The notes under the pieces: model-generated
What the model saw: the letters and a program-made list of their open reading frames with translations, nothing else
What the model was told of the DNA's origin: nothing
Databases searched by the model: none
Part shown: positions 23,707-31,724 of the stretch, piece after piece
How positions within the stretch are numbered: position 1 is the stretch's first letter
Layout of the letters: each line of letters opens with the position of its first letter
Program-made: the position numbers and the translations under genes
Assembly (NCBI GenBank): GCA_964536415.1
Contig: CAZHXN010000034.1
Span: 1 to 39,141, forward strand
From: Trichothermofontia sp964536415
GTDB taxonomy: Bacteria > Cyanobacteriota > Cyanobacteriia > B231
Reading direction: 5' to 3'
DNA length: 39,141 nucleotides

Positions 23707-24921
23707 AAGATACTCCCCCGATATAGTAGCCTTGCGACACGACTTGCCGATCGCAAGGCTTTCCCTCCTGAAGATTGACCATTCCTTAAGGTGCGAGTCC
23801 TTAAAGTGCGAGTGGGCGACCATGCAACCGCTTGTGCTACTTGGGGCGTTTCCACCTGCACTTTCCGGGAGGGGTAGCCCCCTGAAGGCATGACTCAAGC
23901 CCATGATTGCCTATACAAACCCAACCCATTGGGTGATGCCGACGCTTGGCAAGGGCATCACCTGGTCGGTTCATGACCCGATGCAGTACCGATTTAATGC
24001 ATTCTCTTCTCACTCAATACATTCTGCATTCAGACTGTCTTAAGGTGATTTAGATCACAACTAAAGGAGAAGAACACACGACAATTCTTTTGGCATCCGT
24101 AAGTTTTCTGAATCAGAAAAACCACGAATTCGTGAATAAATTCGCTGATATTGTGTTGATATTTTTAAGATAGAGAGTCCACCCTATCCTGTAAAAGGGG
24201 GTTTTACCCCTGCAAGGGAACGCCCTAACGCTTGACTGGCCTGAATTCAGGGATAGAGATGAGGATCAAGCATTGCTGAGTTTGCAAATTAAGGATAGCT
24301 GGCCTGATAAATTGCTATTCCGCGATCGCGACAATCGTAAAAATACGGATTAGTTAATATAAGGATGATGACTACTTCTACAAGTTTCCGAAAAATTACG
24401 CACAGGGCAACTGGAACTCCGAACGATCTCTGTGAAGTTTCTAGCAATCTGTTGTCGATCTCAGATCCCCGCAACATTACTGAGGTCTCCCGCGATCACC
24501 CAGCCCCCCAACAGCGCCCCCAACCTCAGGGATAGTGGGCCAATCCGAGATCGGCGATCGGTTATCCTCTCCCCTGGGTCGCGTTTGCGTAACTATATGC
24601 AATTTTTCTTTACAACTGTTAATATAGAGATGACTGCTAGCCATTGCGGTGGGTTACGCCGTTAGTGGCTGTTAGTCGAAGCCAAAACCCCTTACGATAA
24701 ACTGAGGCTGTCCCAACTGGGGCGTCAGGTTGGTTAAAGGTTAAGAAAATCTGCCTAATCCAGCTTGCCCCGGCTGAGCCTAGGTATCACAGATAAGGGA
24801 TGGTGCGTTAGTCTAGTGCAGATCTGTGCCATTTTGGCCGTTCGGGTTGTACAAATCCGGGTTGCCGGGGTTGGTAAAGTGCGGCTGACGCCATCAAGAG
24901 CGCTATGAGAGGCTAAGTTAT
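23707..24921. other. 1.2-kb gene-poor spacer between the caspase-like gene and cp12
   Basis: Promoters of both divergent genes must lie here. Seen: a CRP-like palindrome at 24044-24059, a GGGGTTTTACCCC mini-hairpin near 24198-24215, AT-rich tracts around 24120-24170 and 24330-24370, and no convincing protein. A 56-codon frame starting near 24366 (MMTTSTSFRKITHRATGTPN) has no family character. The stretch directly before cp12 contains GAGAGG nine bases ahead of its ATG. The length is large for this otherwise compact window, so an unrecognised non-coding RNA is possible. Confidence 0.45.
24044..24059. promoter_or_regulatory. Candidate CRP/SyCRP1-type binding site
   Basis: GGTGATTTAGATCACA matches the CRP-family consensus TGTGATCTAGATCACA at 14 of 16 positions, and its core GTGATTTAGATCAC is palindromic apart from the centre. 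It is 338 bp upstream of the caspase-like gene and 863 bp upstream of cp12, too far from either for a simple activator site unless a distal promoter exists. Confidence 0.35.
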
Positions 24922-25143
24922 ATGATCGACAATCTCCAAGAGAAAATTGAGCAAGAGCGGGAAGCAGCCCGTGCCGTTTGCGAATCAGGAGCCAGTGCTG
25001 GTGAGTGTGCAGCGGCCTGGGATGCAGTGGAGGAGCTACAGGCAGAAGCCTCGCACCAGCGTCAGGTCAAGCCAAAGAATTCCTTTGAACAGTACTGCGA
25101 CGATAACCCCGATGCGGCGGAATGCCGACTCTACGACGACTAG
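24922..25143 (+). CDS. cp12: CP12, Calvin-cycle redox regulator
   Basis: A 73-residue intrinsically disordered protein that, when oxidised in the dark, bridges GAPDH and phosphoribulokinase into an inactive complex. Both cysteine pairs are present: C20 and C29 around the AWDAVEELQAEASH core, and C59 and C68 in QYCDDNPDAAECRLYDD, the GAPDH-binding tail. Length and motif order are canonical. GAGAGG lies nine bases before ATG 24922. It is preceded by the long spacer and followed by the 54-bp repeat and ruvA, so it is probably transcribed alone. Confidence 0.96.
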   Translation: MIDNLQEKIEQEREAARAVCESGASAGECAAAWDAVEELQAEASHQRQVKPKNSFEQYCDDNPDAAECRLYDD

Positions 25144-25335
25144 GGTAGGGGTAAGTTTCAAACCTGTCTTTCCCAAATTAAATCTGCCCGTACCCAAAAT
25201 GTTCTGGCTGCTCCGTGGGGTGGGCGTCTCGCCTGCCCCATTTGTGTGATTAGAAGCCCCAACTATAGGCCATAGTCTGAATCTAAATCTCAGGCTAACT
25301 TGCCTGTCCTCGTACAGTAAGCATAAAGTTTCGGA

Positions 25336-25389
25336 ACGTTGGTAGTAACGACTTTAGTCGTTGTGGGCTGAAGCCCGCACTACAAACAT
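25336..25389 (+). repeat. 54-bp MITE-like palindromic repeat, copy 2
   Basis: Inverted copy of 9394-9447. Shares TAGTAACGACTTTAGTCGTT exactly, then GGGCTGAAGCCC in place of AGGCTAAAGCCA, and ends in CACTACAAAC. It lies 11 bp before the ruvA start codon. Confidence 0.75.
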
Positions 25390-25400
25390 TAGCGGCTGGC

Positions 25401-26024
25401 ATGATTAGTTATCTCAAAGGCACGATCGCGGGCATCCAAAAAATTGGCAATCGGGTCATCCTGGTCCTGGAAGTCCAGCAGGTCGGCTATGAGGTACAGA
25501 TCCCGGCCCGGTTCATGGCCCAACTGGCAAGTGTGGGGGAACCGATCCAGATCTTTACCCACCAGTACGTGCGCGAAGACCAGATGGCTCTCTTTGGGTT
25601 CGGCAATGCGGCTGAACGGGATTTGTTTCGTCAGTTAATTAGTGTGAGTGGCATCGGCACCCAACTGGCCCTAGCGCTGATCGATACCTTGGGGCTGCAT
25701 GATTTGGTGCAGGCGATCGTCAGTGGCAATACCCGTGTTCTCAGTCGCACCCCTGGCGTGGGTAATAAAACCGCCGAGCGCATTGCACTGGAACTTAAGG
25801 CGAAACTGGCGGAATGGCGGCACCAGGCCGGACTGGTGACAACCCCCCTAGCGGGGCCAACCCTGGCGATCCAGGAGGATGTGGAGATGACCCTCTTGGC
25901 CTTGGGGTATACGAATACGGAAGTGACCCAAGCCCTGCAAGCAGTGGGGCAGGAGACCGTGTTGGCCAAAAATGCGGATGCGGAGGCGTGGATTCGGGCG
26001 GCGATCGCCTGGTTAAGTCGTTAG
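25401..26024 (+). CDS. ruvA: Holliday junction branch-migration protein RuvA
   Basis: RuvA tetramers bind four-way junctions and load the RuvB helicase during recombinational repair. The 207-residue protein has the OB-fold domain I (MISYLKGTIAGI to YVREDQMALFGF), the helix-hairpin-helix domain II (LISVSGIGTQLALALID; SRTPGVGNKTAERIALELK) and a C-terminal RuvB-binding domain (EDVEMTLLALGYTNTEVTQA). Length is normal. ruvB and ruvC are not adjacent, as is usual in cyanobacteria. A TAAGAT-like element follows in the 77-bp gap before accC, so accC may have its own promoter. Confidence 0.97.
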   Translation: MISYLKGTIAGIQKIGNRVILVLEVQQVGYEVQIPARFMAQLASVGEPIQIFTHQYVREDQMALFGFGNAAERDLFRQLISVSGIGTQLALALIDTLGLHDLVQAIVSGNTRVLSRTPGVGNKTAERIALELKAKLAEWRHQAGLVTTPLAGPTLAIQEDVEMTLLALGYTNTEVTQALQAVGQETVLAKNADAEAWIRAAIAWLSR

Positions 26025-26101
26025 GGTGTCTGCATGGTAAGATGGGCTACTGCCAGCTTGCCGCAGGGGTTTAGGCTGGGCTGCTCCCGAAGGCGACGCC
26101 A

Positions 26102-27520
26102 ATGAACTTTTCTAAGATCTTGATTGCCAACCGAGGCGAAATTGCCCTCCGTATCGTCCGCACCTGCGAAGAATTGGGGATTGCGACGGTGGCAGTCCAC
26201 TCGACGATCGATCGCCATGCTCTTCATGTTCAACTAGCCGACGAGGCAGTCTGCATTGGTGAGGCCCTGAGCAGTAAGAGTTATCTCAATATTCCCAATA
26301 TCATTGCCGCTGCCCTGACCCGGAATGCCACCGCGATCCATCCCGGCTATGGGTTTCTCGCGGAAAATGCCCGCTTTGCCGAAATCTGCGCCGATCACCA
26401 GTTGCACTTCATTGGTCCCACTCCAGAGGCGATCCTGGCAATGGGGGACAAGTCCACCGCGAAGGAAACCATGCAGCGGGTGGGGGTGCCCACGATCCCC
26501 GGTAGTGATGGCCTGATTACGGATGAGGCCGAGGCCCTAGCAGTCGCGAAGCAGATTGGCTATCCCCTGATGATTAAAGCTACAGCGGGGGGTGGGGGAC
26601 GCGGAATGCGGCTGGTGCGGGAGCCGGAGATGTTAACAAAACAACTGCAAGCGGCTCAGGGCGAGGCGGAAGCGGCCTTTGGGAATCCAGGGGTGTACCT
26701 GGAGCGGTTTATTGAGTGTCCTCGCCACATTGAGTTTCAAATCCTGGCCGATCGCTTTGGCAATGTGGTGCATTTGGGCGAACGGGATTGTTCAATCCAG
26801 CGGCGGCACCAGAAGTTACTGGAGGAGGCCCCCAGTCCCGCCCTCACCCCGGAATTGCGACAGAAAATGGGCCAAGCGGCAGTGTTAGCGGCGAAGGCCA
26901 TCAATTATGTAGGGGCTGGTACAGTGGAGTTTTTGCTCGATCGCTCCGGTGAGTTTTACTTCATGGAAATGAACACCCGCATCCAGGTGGAGCACCCAGT
27001 CACGGAAATGATCACCGGCTTAGACCTGATCGCGGAACAAATCCGGATTGCCCAGGGAGAACCCTTGCGGTTTAGCCAGGAGCAGGTGGTGTTACGGGGC
27101 CACGCGATCGAGTGCCGGATCAATGCCGAAGATCCCGATCACAACTTCCGGCCCCATCCGGGACGCATCAGCGCCTATCTGCCACCGGGGGGACCTGGCG
27201 TGCGCATGGATTCCCATGTCTATACGGATTACGTCATCCCGCCCTACTACGACTCGTTAATTGGCAAGCTAATCGTGTGGGGCGAAGATCGGCCAGCGGC
27301 GATTCGACGGATGCGGCGGGCACTGCGCGAGTGTGCGATTACGGGTATCCCAACGACGATCGGCTTCCATCAAAAAATTCTGGAAACCGAGCCGTTCCTC
27401 GCCGGGGAGATCTATACCAATTTCGTCGAGCAATGGATGCAGGCCCGCAAACCTAGTGGACCCGACTCCACAGGGTCAACAGCCCCTGCTGCCCCACCAG
27501 CAACTCCCGCAGCAGACTAA
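26102..27520 (+). CDS. accC: Biotin carboxylase subunit of acetyl-CoA carboxylase
   Basis: ATP-grasp enzyme carboxylating the biotin carried by AccB, the first committed step of fatty acid synthesis. The N-terminal domain starts KILIANRGEIALRIVRTCEE; the glycine-rich ATP loop is KATAGGGGRGMRLV; the catalytic and metal-binding region is EFYFMEMNTRIQVEHPVTEM; the biotin carboxylase C domain has HAIECRINAEDP and RMRRALRECAITGIPT. Residues after ~452 form a Pro/Ala-rich tail not needed by the family, and its last 68 bases overlap the end of the opposite-strand yggT gene. Confidence 0.97.
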   Translation: MNFSKILIANRGEIALRIVRTCEELGIATVAVHSTIDRHALHVQLADEAVCIGEALSSKSYLNIPNIIAAALTRNATAIHPGYGFLAENARFAEICADHQLHFIGPTPEAILAMGDKSTAKETMQRVGVPTIPGSDGLITDEAEALAVAKQIGYPLMIKATAGGGGRGMRLVREPEMLTKQLQAAQGEAEAAFGNPGVYLERFIECPRHIEFQILADRFGNVVHLGERDCSIQRRHQKLLEEAPSPALTPELRQKMGQAAVLAAKAINYVGAGTVEFLLDRSGEFYFMEMNTRIQVEHPVTEMITGLDLIAEQIRIAQGEPLRFSQEQVVLRGHAIECRINAEDPDHNFRPHPGRISAYLPPGGPGVRMDSHVYTDYVIPPYYDSLIGKLIVWGEDRPAAIRRMRRALRECAITGIPTTIGFHQKILETEPFLAGEIYTNFVEQWMQARKPSGPDSTGSTAPAAPPATPAAD

Positions 27521-27746
27521 AAATTCCCACCCAAACCACGGGGGTGATGTCCAGTCCGCCAAGGGGGGGGATCACCTTACGGGTGGGGATTAGGAATGGC
27601 TCCGTGGGGACGATAATCCAGCGCAGGGCCGGTCGCTCGCGATCGCTCTGGGGATACCAGCTTAAGATAATCCGAAAAATAAAGAGGCAGACCCAAAGCC
27701 CTAAACCTAGGCTGACGATCCAAGGGGTGACGAGCACAGCAGACAT
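27453..27746 (-). CDS. YggT/Ycf19-family membrane protein
   Basis: A 97-residue protein with two hydrophobic segments, residues about 7-29 (IVSLGLGLWVCLFIFRIILS) and the C-terminal region near VVWVGIFSLLRELL. Between them lies the family signature: WYPQSDRERPALRWI, PTEPFLIPTRKVIPPLGGLD. Relatives include chloroplast Ycf19/CCB3, linked to cytochrome b6f haem attachment and thylakoid organisation, and bacterial YggT. The biochemical role here is not proven. It is convergent with accC and its 3' end overlaps accC by 68 bp. Confidence 0.88.
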   Translation of the reverse strand: MSAVLVTPWIVSLGLGLWVCLFIFRIILSWYPQSDRERPALRWIIVPTEPFLIPTRKVIPPLGGLDITPVVWVGIFSLLRELLVGQQGLLTLWSRVH

Positions 27747-27942
27747 GACGGTGTATTCCTGTTTGTTGCTAGGGGAATGCCTCTATTATCAAGGACGCAC
27801 CATCAAAACTTCATAAAAATGGCGCTTTTGGGATAAAAGCAGCCCTAGCGTAGTCAGAAACTTTACACGAACTCTCCGGCCAGAGGAGGTTTTAGTTGTC
27901 TAATGGGAATAAGGGCAGACTATCGCCCATTGCTGGTTAGGG

Positions 27943-27957
27943 TTACGACTTTAGCCG
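27943..27957 (+). repeat. Possible degenerate fragment of the 54-bp repeat
   Basis: TTACGACTTTAGCCG resembles the TAACGACTTTAGTCG core of the elements at 9394 and 25336 but lacks the flanks. The rest of the 276-bp spacer 27747-28022 shows nothing I recognise. Confidence 0.3.
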
Positions 27958-28022
27958 CTGGGCAGGTGAGTCGATTCCCCTGACTGGTCCTAAATCGTCT
28001 TGCAATCGCCCTTCTGAGCAAA

Positions 28023-28922
28023 GTGCCTATGGTAGTCGCTTCTTCCCTACCCCCCTGTGGTTCCTCAGTTGCGCCCAAACCTGCCCAACAACCTAGCCCG
28101 ACAGTTACCCAAGCACTGGATACAACCCAGATCTTTAACTTAATCGATAGTTATTTGCCCTTTGAAGTCTGTCTGCACTACCAGCTACTCCCTCTGCGAA
28201 TTGATCGTGATCACGTGTATTTAGGGATGGTCGATCCCTACGATTCCACGGCCCTGGACTATGCTACTCGCATAGCCAAGTACTGGAACTATCGCTTAAT
28301 TGCTAACCCAATCGCCCGCGATCGCTTAAACACCGTCCTCTCCGCCTACCTGAATTTCATGCAGATTCAGGGTCCCAGTGCCTATCAGGAAAAGCTCCGT
28401 TTAGCCAGCCAGATGGCGAAAACCGGTCGCCTGTTGCAAACCAACATTGATGCACTCCCTCTACCCTCACCTTTATGCTCCCAGGCCTCTAAACCTATGC
28501 TAGCCATCAACGACGAAACCCTGATTTTAGATGAATCTGAAATGGTCGCGATTGAAGCCAGTGAGTCTTCGGTAATCCCGCTATCGGGCAACGTGGACCC
28601 CGCTTTGGCTATCCAACGTCAGGGGCACTGCCCCCCTCACCGCCTTGCCCCCCAGCCAACCTCCTCAGCGTCAACCCCAGCGCCGACACCCGTGCCGCCT
28701 CCCGTTGCCCAACAGCAACTGGATCAATTGGGGGAAACCGCGCTGAAACTGACCCAACAACTGCGCCAAGCCATGCACGCGTTGCAGGCGTATGGTACAG
28801 CCCATCCGGCCCAAGCGCTCAATCGACAAAAGGCGATCGTGGCCCTCGGTCGGGGCCTACACCAGGTTAACCAGGATTTTAAAGTTCTCTTGCAGGCGAT
28901 CGCTGCCCAAAAGGCCTCGTAG
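28023..28922 (+). CDS. Stand-alone GspE/PilB N-terminal-domain-like protein
   Basis: A 299-residue protein (ATG 28029 is an alternative to GTG 28023). Residues ~40-115 match the N-terminal domain of type II secretion/type IV pilus ATPases: IDSYLPFEVCLHYQLLPLRI, HVYLGMVDPYDSTALDYA and TRIAKYWNYRLIANPIARD. There is no Walker motif or ATPase domain. The middle (about 150-225) is Pro/Ser/Thr-rich and probably disordered, and the last ~70 residues are helical (QQLDQLGETALKLTQQLRQA). This may be an adaptor that borrows the secretion-ATPase recognition fold, but no partner gene is adjacent. Function unknown. It converges on the glycosyltransferase gene. Confidence 0.65.
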   Translation: MPMVVASSLPPCGSSVAPKPAQQPSPTVTQALDTTQIFNLIDSYLPFEVCLHYQLLPLRIDRDHVYLGMVDPYDSTALDYATRIAKYWNYRLIANPIARDRLNTVLSAYLNFMQIQGPSAYQEKLRLASQMAKTGRLLQTNIDALPLPSPLCSQASKPMLAINDETLILDESEMVAIEASESSVIPLSGNVDPALAIQRQGHCPPHRLAPQPTSSASTPAPTPVPPPVAQQQLDQLGETALKLTQQLRQAMHALQAYGTAHPAQALNRQKAIVALGRGLHQVNQDFKVLLQAIAAQKAS

Positions 28923-28934
28923 ATTGAAAAACTA

Positions 28935-28949
28935 GAGATTAGGGATCTC
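28935..28949. terminator. Short hairpin between convergent genes
   Basis: GAGAT, loop TAGGG, ATCTC in the 33-bp gap between two convergent genes. Only 5 bp and no T-run, so weak. Confidence 0.25.
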
Positions 28950-28955
28950 CTTCTA

Positions 28956-30095
28956 CTAGGCAACGAGCGATCGGGACGACTGCACCTCGGCGTAGAGGGT
29001 CTCCAACAGGCTAATATTCCGACTCAGGGTATAGCGTTCGAGAACCCGCTGACGGGCATGGTAGCCCAGGGAACTGGTCCAAGCCGGATGATCGCGCAGT
29101 TGGGGAAGCAGGGCTTGCAGTTGGGCCGTGATCCGCTGGTTACGCTGGATGATCACCCCCGCCTGATCCGCCAAGACTTCGCCGTCGGCCCCAGCATCTG
29201 TCGCCAGACAAGCCACCCCACAGGACATGGCTTCTAACAAAGACAGGGATAGTCCCTCTACCAGGGATGGGAGCACAAAGACATCGGCCCCCCGGAGGAT
29301 TTCGATGCGACGCTGTTCATTCGCCTCGAAGCCCAGCCATTGAATGCCGTATTCAGGGCCATAGAAAGGTTCCAATGAGGGGCGCAGGGGACCATCCCCC
29401 ACGATGAGAAGACGGCAATTGGGTCCCATTTCTGCCTGTTTCCAGGCTTTGAGCAGTGCCCCCAGGTTTTTTTCCGGGGCAATCCGTCCCTGGTAAACAA
29501 AGAGGCGATTGACCTGTAAATCGGCTTTTAAGCGCGAGGGACCGGGAGAATACTTGTCAACATCTACCCCATTGGGAATCACAGCCAACCGACTGGCAGG
29601 CACCCCCAGGCGGATCAGGACATCCCGTTGTAATTGGGAAAATACGATTACGCGATCGTAACGGGCTAGGAAAGGAGCATAGAGTTGGTAAGTGAGGTGC
29701 TGAGTGCTGGAGGTGAAGGTGCGGGCCTCGCGATCGAAGGGCGGGTGGAAAGTCGCAACGAGGGGAAGGCCCAAGGCTTCGCAGATCTCTGGCAGGCGAA
29801 AATCCAGCGGCGATAGGGTGAGGGAGGCGTGGACAACATCCGGGCATAGTTGCCGCAGCGCGTCAGTGAGCACTTTTTCGGAACGGAAGGTGGGAATCGT
29901 GTAGACCTGGGACTTAAGCAGGCAGGGGATAGCGACGTCAGAGCCAACCAAGGTTGCCTCACTACTATCGGTTTCCTGGTCAAAATGTAGAAAACTCACC
30001 TGGTAGCCACGTTCTAGGAGGGTATTGGTGACCTCACGACCGTAAGTGACATTGCCGCAAAAGGGAGATTTTTTACCAAGCCAAGCGATGTGCAT
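28956..30095 (-). CDS. GT4-family glycosyltransferase
   Basis: A 379-residue retaining glycosyltransferase of the GT-B fold. The N-terminal half begins MHIAWLGKKSPFCGNVTYGR and includes DVVHASLTLSPLDFRLPEI and VVATFHPPF-like acceptor-side elements. The C-terminal half has VIPNGVDVDKYSPGP, FVYQGRIAPEKN, LLIVGDGPLRPSLEPFYGP and the nucleotide-sugar motif VFVLPSLVEGLSLSLLEAM. The overall sequence resembles a cyanobacterium-wide group of short GT4 enzymes that I associate with galactolipid (DgdA-like) synthesis, but that is from memory and not certain, so no symbol is given. It has its own spacer from the upstream MFS gene (144 bp). Confidence 0.85.
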   Translation of the reverse strand: MHIAWLGKKSPFCGNVTYGREVTNTLLERGYQVSFLHFDQETDSSEATLVGSDVAIPCLLKSQVYTIPTFRSEKVLTDALRQLCPDVVHASLTLSPLDFRLPEICEALGLPLVATFHPPFDREARTFTSSTQHLTYQLYAPFLARYDRVIVFSQLQRDVLIRLGVPASRLAVIPNGVDVDKYSPGPSRLKADLQVNRLFVYQGRIAPEKNLGALLKAWKQAEMGPNCRLLIVGDGPLRPSLEPFYGPEYGIQWLGFEANEQRRIEILRGADVFVLPSLVEGLSLSLLEAMSCGVACLATDAGADGEVLADQAGVIIQRNQRITAQLQALLPQLRDHPAWTSSLGYHARQRVLERYTLSRNISLLETLYAEVQSSRSLVA

Positions 30096-30239
30096 TCAGG
30101 ATCTCGTGGGGAAGGACTGGGACAGGGGGGCAAGGCGCATAGCATTCGCGCCGCGTCTCTACAGCAGAATCCATTCGGGCATCCCAGCCGCAAAGCTGGG
30201 ACAACCCAACCGGCATCCGATTTGCTGCGGATTAGTTTA

Positions 30240-31715
30240 TTAAATTAACTTTACTTTCGTATGAGAAATATACCAGCAGATCAAGCCACCTGCGATCGTC
30301 ATGCCTGCTAATCCCAGAAAAACCACCGGTAAGCCTACCAGTGATTCAGCGACACTGGCCAATACCAGCGGTAAGGTCAGGGCGATGTTAATGGCATTAT
30401 TTTGTAATCCAAAAACCTTCCCCCGCATTGCTTCCGGGGTTTCTGCCTGAATGGTGGTTTGCATGGGGACGGCTACCGCCGCCGCACAAGCACCCAAGCC
30501 GGTGAGCAGGATGAGGGTGGGTACCAGTTGTTGGTAAACAATGGCCAGACTAGCCAGGGCGATCGCCATCCCGATCGATCCCCATAGACCTAACCGTGCC
30601 CGCTTCACCCATTGGCCCCAATGGCCAATAAGGGTCGCTCCTACAGCCATACCAACTCCCCCCGCCGCGAGCAGAAAGCCAAACTGGGATGGGTTCAGGG
30701 CCGGCATCACGTCGGCGAGGCGGACGGACAACACGGCCAGGGCGGCAAAGATCGAGAAAAGGATCACCAATTGCAGGAGGGCACTGGCCACCCGGGGTTG
30801 TTTGCCCAGATAGCGCAGGCCCTCTTGAATATCCTCCCACACATGGATCTCGTGGACTTCATGCTCTCTCGTTTCACCGGTCCGCAGTAGTAGCAACACG
30901 GCACTGGCCAGTAGGTAACCACCACCGACTACTAACTCACGCCCCATGCCCATGCCCAACTTCGCGGTCAGGGTATCGGCAATCGTGAGCATGGGTTCCC
31001 CCACGGCAAAACCAATAATCACCGCTGCCATCATGGTGGTGGCGTAGAGGGAATTTGCTGAGAGCAAATGGCGGCGAGGCACGATCAGGGGAATGACCGC
31101 TTGTTCAGCAGGGGCAAAGAATTGGGTCAGGGTTGAAACTAGAAACGTCACCCCCAGCAGAACTGCAAAGCCCAGCGGTAGCCCTGGCCACAGGGTTCGC
31201 CCTTGGCTGAGCCACAACAGCACCGGCAGCCCAATAACCAGTAGCCCCCGCCAGAGGTTCGTGGCCACCAGCACCGTTTTCTTCGACCAGCGATCGACAT
31301 ACACCCCCGCCACGGAGCCAAACAGGACTGCCGGAATCGTGAAGGCAATCATAATCGCAGAGACCCAATGGCTGATCGATTGCGATTCCGGCTGAAATTG
31401 GGAGGTGATCAGGGCAATCATCAGGACAAGATAGACCTTATCCGCCAGTTGCGAGCACACCTGCCCACTCCACAGGGCTAAAAAGTTGAAGTTCTTCAGA
31501 ACGGGGAGGAAACCGGTTTCAGGCGGCAGGGGATCTGGGCGGTTGGGCCCACCGCTAGGGTCAGGGGGGATGGCAGTCGCCTCTAGGGAAGTAGGAGCCG
31601 TTAACCATTCCGGTAGGGTGGGTGTCGGCTCCGGTTCGTCGGTACCAGACTCGATATCAACCCACAGGGGGCGACTGGGCGGGGCAAAGGCAGAGTCGGG
31701 TTCAAATAGCTGCAT
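30240..31715 (-). CDS. Major facilitator superfamily transporter (MFS_3/EntS-like)
   Basis: A 491-residue transporter with about 12 hydrophobic helices after a ~75-residue Pro-rich, acidic cytoplasmic N-terminus. The family signature loop between helices 2 and 3 reads GSVAGVYVDRWSKKTVLVAT, and the first helix region FNFLALWSGQVCSQLADKVY is typical of the MFS_3 group, which exports siderophores, macrolides and other compounds. It starts 9 bp after the recO stop codon and is very probably co-transcribed with it. The substrate cannot be inferred. Confidence 0.85.
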   Translation of the reverse strand: MQLFEPDSAFAPPSRPLWVDIESGTDEPEPTPTLPEWLTAPTSLEATAIPPDPSGGPNRPDPLPPETGFLPVLKNFNFLALWSGQVCSQLADKVYLVLMIALITSQFQPESQSISHWVSAIMIAFTIPAVLFGSVAGVYVDRWSKKTVLVATNLWRGLLVIGLPVLLWLSQGRTLWPGLPLGFAVLLGVTFLVSTLTQFFAPAEQAVIPLIVPRRHLLSANSLYATTMMAAVIIGFAVGEPMLTIADTLTAKLGMGMGRELVVGGGYLLASAVLLLLRTGETREHEVHEIHVWEDIQEGLRYLGKQPRVASALLQLVILFSIFAALAVLSVRLADVMPALNPSQFGFLLAAGGVGMAVGATLIGHWGQWVKRARLGLWGSIGMAIALASLAIVYQQLVPTLILLTGLGACAAAVAVPMQTTIQAETPEAMRGKVFGLQNNAINIALTLPLVLASVAESLVGLPVVFLGLAGMTIAGGLICWYISHTKVKLI

Positions 31716-31724
31716 CGCGATTGG

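Noticed and set aside
23707..23904. N-terminal extension of the caspase-like protein
   Set aside because: Open frame, but ATG 23706 has a strong Shine-Dalgarno and coincides with the domain start; the extension has no protein character.
24366..24536. 56-codon frame in the long spacer
   Set aside because: Start with a poor ribosome site, low-complexity Pro/Gln end, and no resemblance to any protein family.
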